Part shown: positions 5,517-7,246 of the stretch, piece after piece
Layout: every line of letters begins with the position of its first letter
Numbering within the stretch: the stretch's first letter is position 1
Assembly (NCBI GenBank): GCA_003152975.1
Contig: PMBP01000193.1
Coordinates: 1-7,246 of the forward strand
Direction: 5' to 3'
From: Phycisphaerales bacterium
Lineage (GTDB): Bacteria > Planctomycetota > Phycisphaerae > Sedimentisphaerales > Anaerohalosphaeraceae
Length of the DNA stretch: 7,246 nt
Program-made: the position numbers and the translations under genes
Notes under the pieces: model-generated
Databases searched by the model: none
What the model saw: only the letters and a program-made list of their open reading frames with translations
What the model was told of the DNA's origin: nothing

Positions 5517-6404
5517 ATGGGAGAGACCGCCAACGGATTCCTGGACTACCTGAAGGTGGAGGCGGGGCTGGCGGAGAATACTTTGATGGGGTATGGGCGG
5601 GACCTGGCGGACTTCTGCGGGTATTGCCACCAGCGGCAGGTGGATCGGCCGGACGGGCTGACGCCGGAGTTGCTGTATGCGTACATCGCTTCGATGGGCA
5701 AGGCCCGCAAGGCCGAATCGAGCATCCACCGGGCGATCGTGGCGGTCAAGATGCTGTGCCGTTTTGCGGTGATGACGGAGGCGATGAAGGACGACCTGGC
5801 AGGTTTACTGGAGTCGCCTAAGCTGTGGCAACGGCTGCCGATTGTCTGCCACAAGGAGAAGGTTTTGGCCTTACTATCGGCCCCGCAAACGCAGGAACCG
5901 TATTATTATCGGGACAAGGCGATTCTGGAACTACTGTACGCGACGGGGTGCCGGGTCAGCGAGGAGGCGGGTCTGCGGGTGGGGGACTTGAACCTGGCGG
6001 TCGGCTATGTGCGGTGCTTTGGCAAGGGCAGCAAGGAGCGGGTGGTACCGCTGGGGCGGACGGCCGCGGCGGCGGTGAAGGAGTATCTAGAGCAATTGCG
6101 GCCCAAGCTGGCCAAGCCCGCATCCGGTAACTGGCTGTTTCTGACCCGGACGGGCAAGCGGATCGACCGGACGGCCGTCTGGCGAATCGTCAAGAAATAT
6201 GCCCGCCAGGCGGGGATGCCGGCCAATCTGACCGTGCACACCCTGCGGCACTGCTTTGCGACGCACCTGCTCAGCGGAGGGGCGGACCTGCGGAGCGTGC
6301 AGGAGATGCTGGGCCATGTGGATATCCGCACGACGCAGATTTATACCCATGTCGATCAGGATCGGCTCCGGGCGATTCATAAGAAATACCACCCCAGAGG
6401 GTGA
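5517..6404 (+). CDS. xerD: Tyrosine recombinase XerD, 295 aa
   Basis: XerD acts with XerC at the dif site to resolve chromosome dimers before cell division. All six catalytic residues are visible: R146 (ATGCRVSE), K170 (FGKGSKER), H241 and R244 (HTLRH), H267 (MLGHVDI) and the nucleophile Y276 (QIYTHVD). Their positions are each within 2-3 residues of E. coli XerD (R148, K172, H244, R247, H270, Y279). Residues 8-30 match the N-terminal SAM-like core-binding domain seen in Xer proteins. The C-terminal run RLRAIHKKYHPRG resembles XerD more than XerC. ATG 5517 is preferred to ATG 5466 because of its GAGGG site and because 295 aa equals the normal Xer length of about 298 aa. It is transcribed away from the lipoprotein-galE unit. 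No tyrosine-recombinase att sites or phage genes are nearby, so it is most likely the housekeeping enzyme. Confidence 0.9.
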   Translation: MGETANGFLDYLKVEAGLAENTLMGYGRDLADFCGYCHQRQVDRPDGLTPELLYAYIASMGKARKAESSIHRAIVAVKMLCRFAVMTEAMKDDLAGLLESPKLWQRLPIVCHKEKVLALLSAPQTQEPYYYRDKAILELLYATGCRVSEEAGLRVGDLNLAVGYVRCFGKGSKERVVPLGRTAAAAVKEYLEQLRPKLAKPASGNWLFLTRTGKRIDRTAVWRIVKKYARQAGMPANLTVHTLRHCFATHLLSGGADLRSVQEMLGHVDIRTTQIYTHVDQDRLRAIHKKYHPRG

Positions 6405-6519
6405 TGGGCCGTCATAAATCATTCATTTACAGGTGTTTACACTCAGGACCGAGGCACAAACCGAAGAATTTAAGACTCCGCAAGTCCGTTACCAAAAACG
6501 ATCGAAATGATGGAATGCC

Positions 6520-6549
6520 TTGCTTTGGCGAGAGTCTTCGTGATACAAT
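6520..6549 (+). promoter_or_regulatory. Candidate sigma70-like promoter for clpX
   Basis: TTGCTT (6520-6525) and TACAAT (6544-6549) are separated by 18 bp. The -10 matches consensus at 5 of 6 positions and the -35 only at TTG. Transcription would begin near 6556, about 38 bases before clpX. No heat-shock (CIRCE-like) inverted repeat is seen in the 189-bp spacer, and no clear xerD terminator either. Confidence 0.45.
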
Positions 6550-6593
6550 AAAGATAATGATTTTATTCGATTCCACGGACAGGAGTATTGGTT

Positions 6594-7246
6594 ATGGCAC
6601 GAAAAGCCGGTGATTCCGGCCGGCGCGAATTGTGCAGCTTTTGCGGCCGGACAAAAAAACCCATGGATGCGTTCGTCGAAGGGCCCGGGGGCGTGTTCAT
6701 CTGCCCGGAATGTATCGAGTTGTGCTATAACATTGTCCGGCAGGAACGCAAGCGATTGCGGGGGATCAGCGCCGACCTGGGCGAGATTCCAAAACCCCGC
6801 GAGATCCGCGAGTTTCTCGACCAGTATGTCATCGGCCAGGAGTACGCCAAAAAGTCGTTGTCGGTGGCGGTGTATAACCACTACAAGCGGCTGATCCATA
6901 CCGACACCGATACCAGCGATGTCGAGATCGAAAAATCCAATATCCTGCTGGTCGGGCCGACCGGGTCGGGCAAGACGCTGCTGGCGCGGTCGTTGGCACG
7001 GGTGCTGAATGTGCCGTTCGCCATCTGCGACGCGACGACGGTGACCGAGGCGGGGTATGTCGGCGAGGATGTCGAAAATTTTCTGCTGCGGCTGCTGCAG
7101 TCTGCGGACTTCGATCTGCCGTCGGCGCAGCGGGGGATCGTCTATATCGATGAAGTGGACAAAATCGGTAAGACAAGTCAGAATGTGTCGATCACGCGGG
7201 ATGTCTCCGGCGAGGGCGTACAGCAGGCGCTGCTGAAGATGCTGGA
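6594..7246 (+). CDS. clpX: ATP-dependent Clp protease ATP-binding subunit ClpX, N-terminal 217 codons (runs off the window)
   Basis: ClpX is the hexameric AAA+ unfoldase that recognises tagged or native substrates and threads them into ClpP. The N-terminal zinc-binding domain has C14-x2-C17 and C37-x2-C40 (LCSFCGR and FICPECIE). The AAA+ domain follows: DQYVIGQE 76-83, Walker A GPTGSGKT 121-128, pore-loop GYVGE 154-158 and Walker [10 protein letters not shown] 182-190, then [19 protein letters not shown] near the window edge. ATG 6594 is supported by AGGAG 8 bases upstream. About half of the protein (usual length about 420 aa) is missing because the window ends. No clpP or tig lies upstream, unlike the common tig-clpP-clpX order; xerD is the upstream neighbour here. 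Residues 103-114 between the zinc domain and Walker A, DTDT-rich, are typical in position but variable in sequence. Confidence 0.95.
   Translation, partial: MARKAGDSGRRELCSFCGRTKKPMDAFVEGPGGVFICPECIELCYNIVRQERKRLRGISADLGEIPKPREIREFLDQYVIGQEYAKKSLSVAVYNHYKRLIHTDTDTSDVEIEKSNILLVGPTGSGKTLLARSLARVLNVPFAICDATTVTEAGYVGEDVENFLLRLLQSADFDLPSAQRGIVYIDEVDKIGKTSQNVSITRDVSGEGVQQALLKML

Noticed and set aside
5333..5533. A 66-codon - strand frame in the xerD/lipoprotein divergent region that reads rather like protein near its C-terminus
   Set aside because: Its only standard start is a TTG overlapping the xerD start region, it ends next to the lipoprotein promoter, and it has no recognisable motif. It could be a degraded gene remnant, but there is not enough to call it.
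6404..6613. A 69-codon + strand frame whose ATG overlaps the xerD stop (TGATG) and which ends inside clpX
   Set aside because: It spans the AT-rich spacer with the clpX promoter and ribosome binding site, its own possible binding site is only 3 bases from the ATG, and it has no motif.

Overview
The window is a stretch of ordinary bacterial chromosome with GC-rich genes and AT-rich spacers. It reads as three blocks: an insertion sequence at the left edge (about 1-1430, + strand), a four-gene sugar-related cluster on the - strand (5279 down to 1503), and two housekeeping genes on the + strand (xerD, and the 5' two-thirds or less of clpX, which runs off the right edge). The organism cannot be fixed from the sequence. 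The mix of a ROK kinase with a Lys/Ala/Pro tail, a PIG-L deacetylase, dispersed AT-rich spacer repeats and an IPAKAGIQ-type REP hairpin would suit a Planctomycetota-like or another non-model Gram-negative lineage, but this is a low-confidence guess.

Left block: one complete DDE transposase gene (108-1403) sits between imperfect inverted repeats (1-22 and 1405-1426). Nothing lies left of base 1, so the outer left end of the element may be cut off by the window. A 9-bp inverted repeat (55-63 / 103-111) covers the transposase start codon.

Middle block, read right to left: a strong sigma70-like promoter (5309-5336), a short secreted lipoprotein of unknown function (5279-4704), galE (4699-3716, only 4 bp after the lipoprotein stop, with its ribosome binding site inside the lipoprotein gene), a ROK-family sugar kinase (3664-2552, 51 bp later) and, after a 209-bp repeat-rich spacer, a PIG-L family deacetylase (2342-1503). 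GalE interconverts UDP-sugar epimers, ROK enzymes phosphorylate hexoses or N-acetylhexosamines, and PIG-L enzymes remove acetyl groups from GlcNAc-type sugars. A shared role in hexose or amino-sugar handling is therefore plausible but inferred. The spacer before the deacetylase gene holds three families of short repeats plus a REP-like hairpin, so that gene may be expressed separately.

Right block: xerD (5517-6404) is divergent from the lipoprotein-galE unit, with a 237-bp divergent region that holds a perfect 7-bp-stem palindrome. clpX (6594 onward) follows after 189 bp with its own candidate promoter. I see no defence system, CRISPR array, RNA gene or clearly undescribed system. The most unusual features are the lysine-rich N-terminal tail on the ROK kinase, the unrecognised lipoprotein coupled to galE, and the layered repeats in the 2343-2551 spacer.
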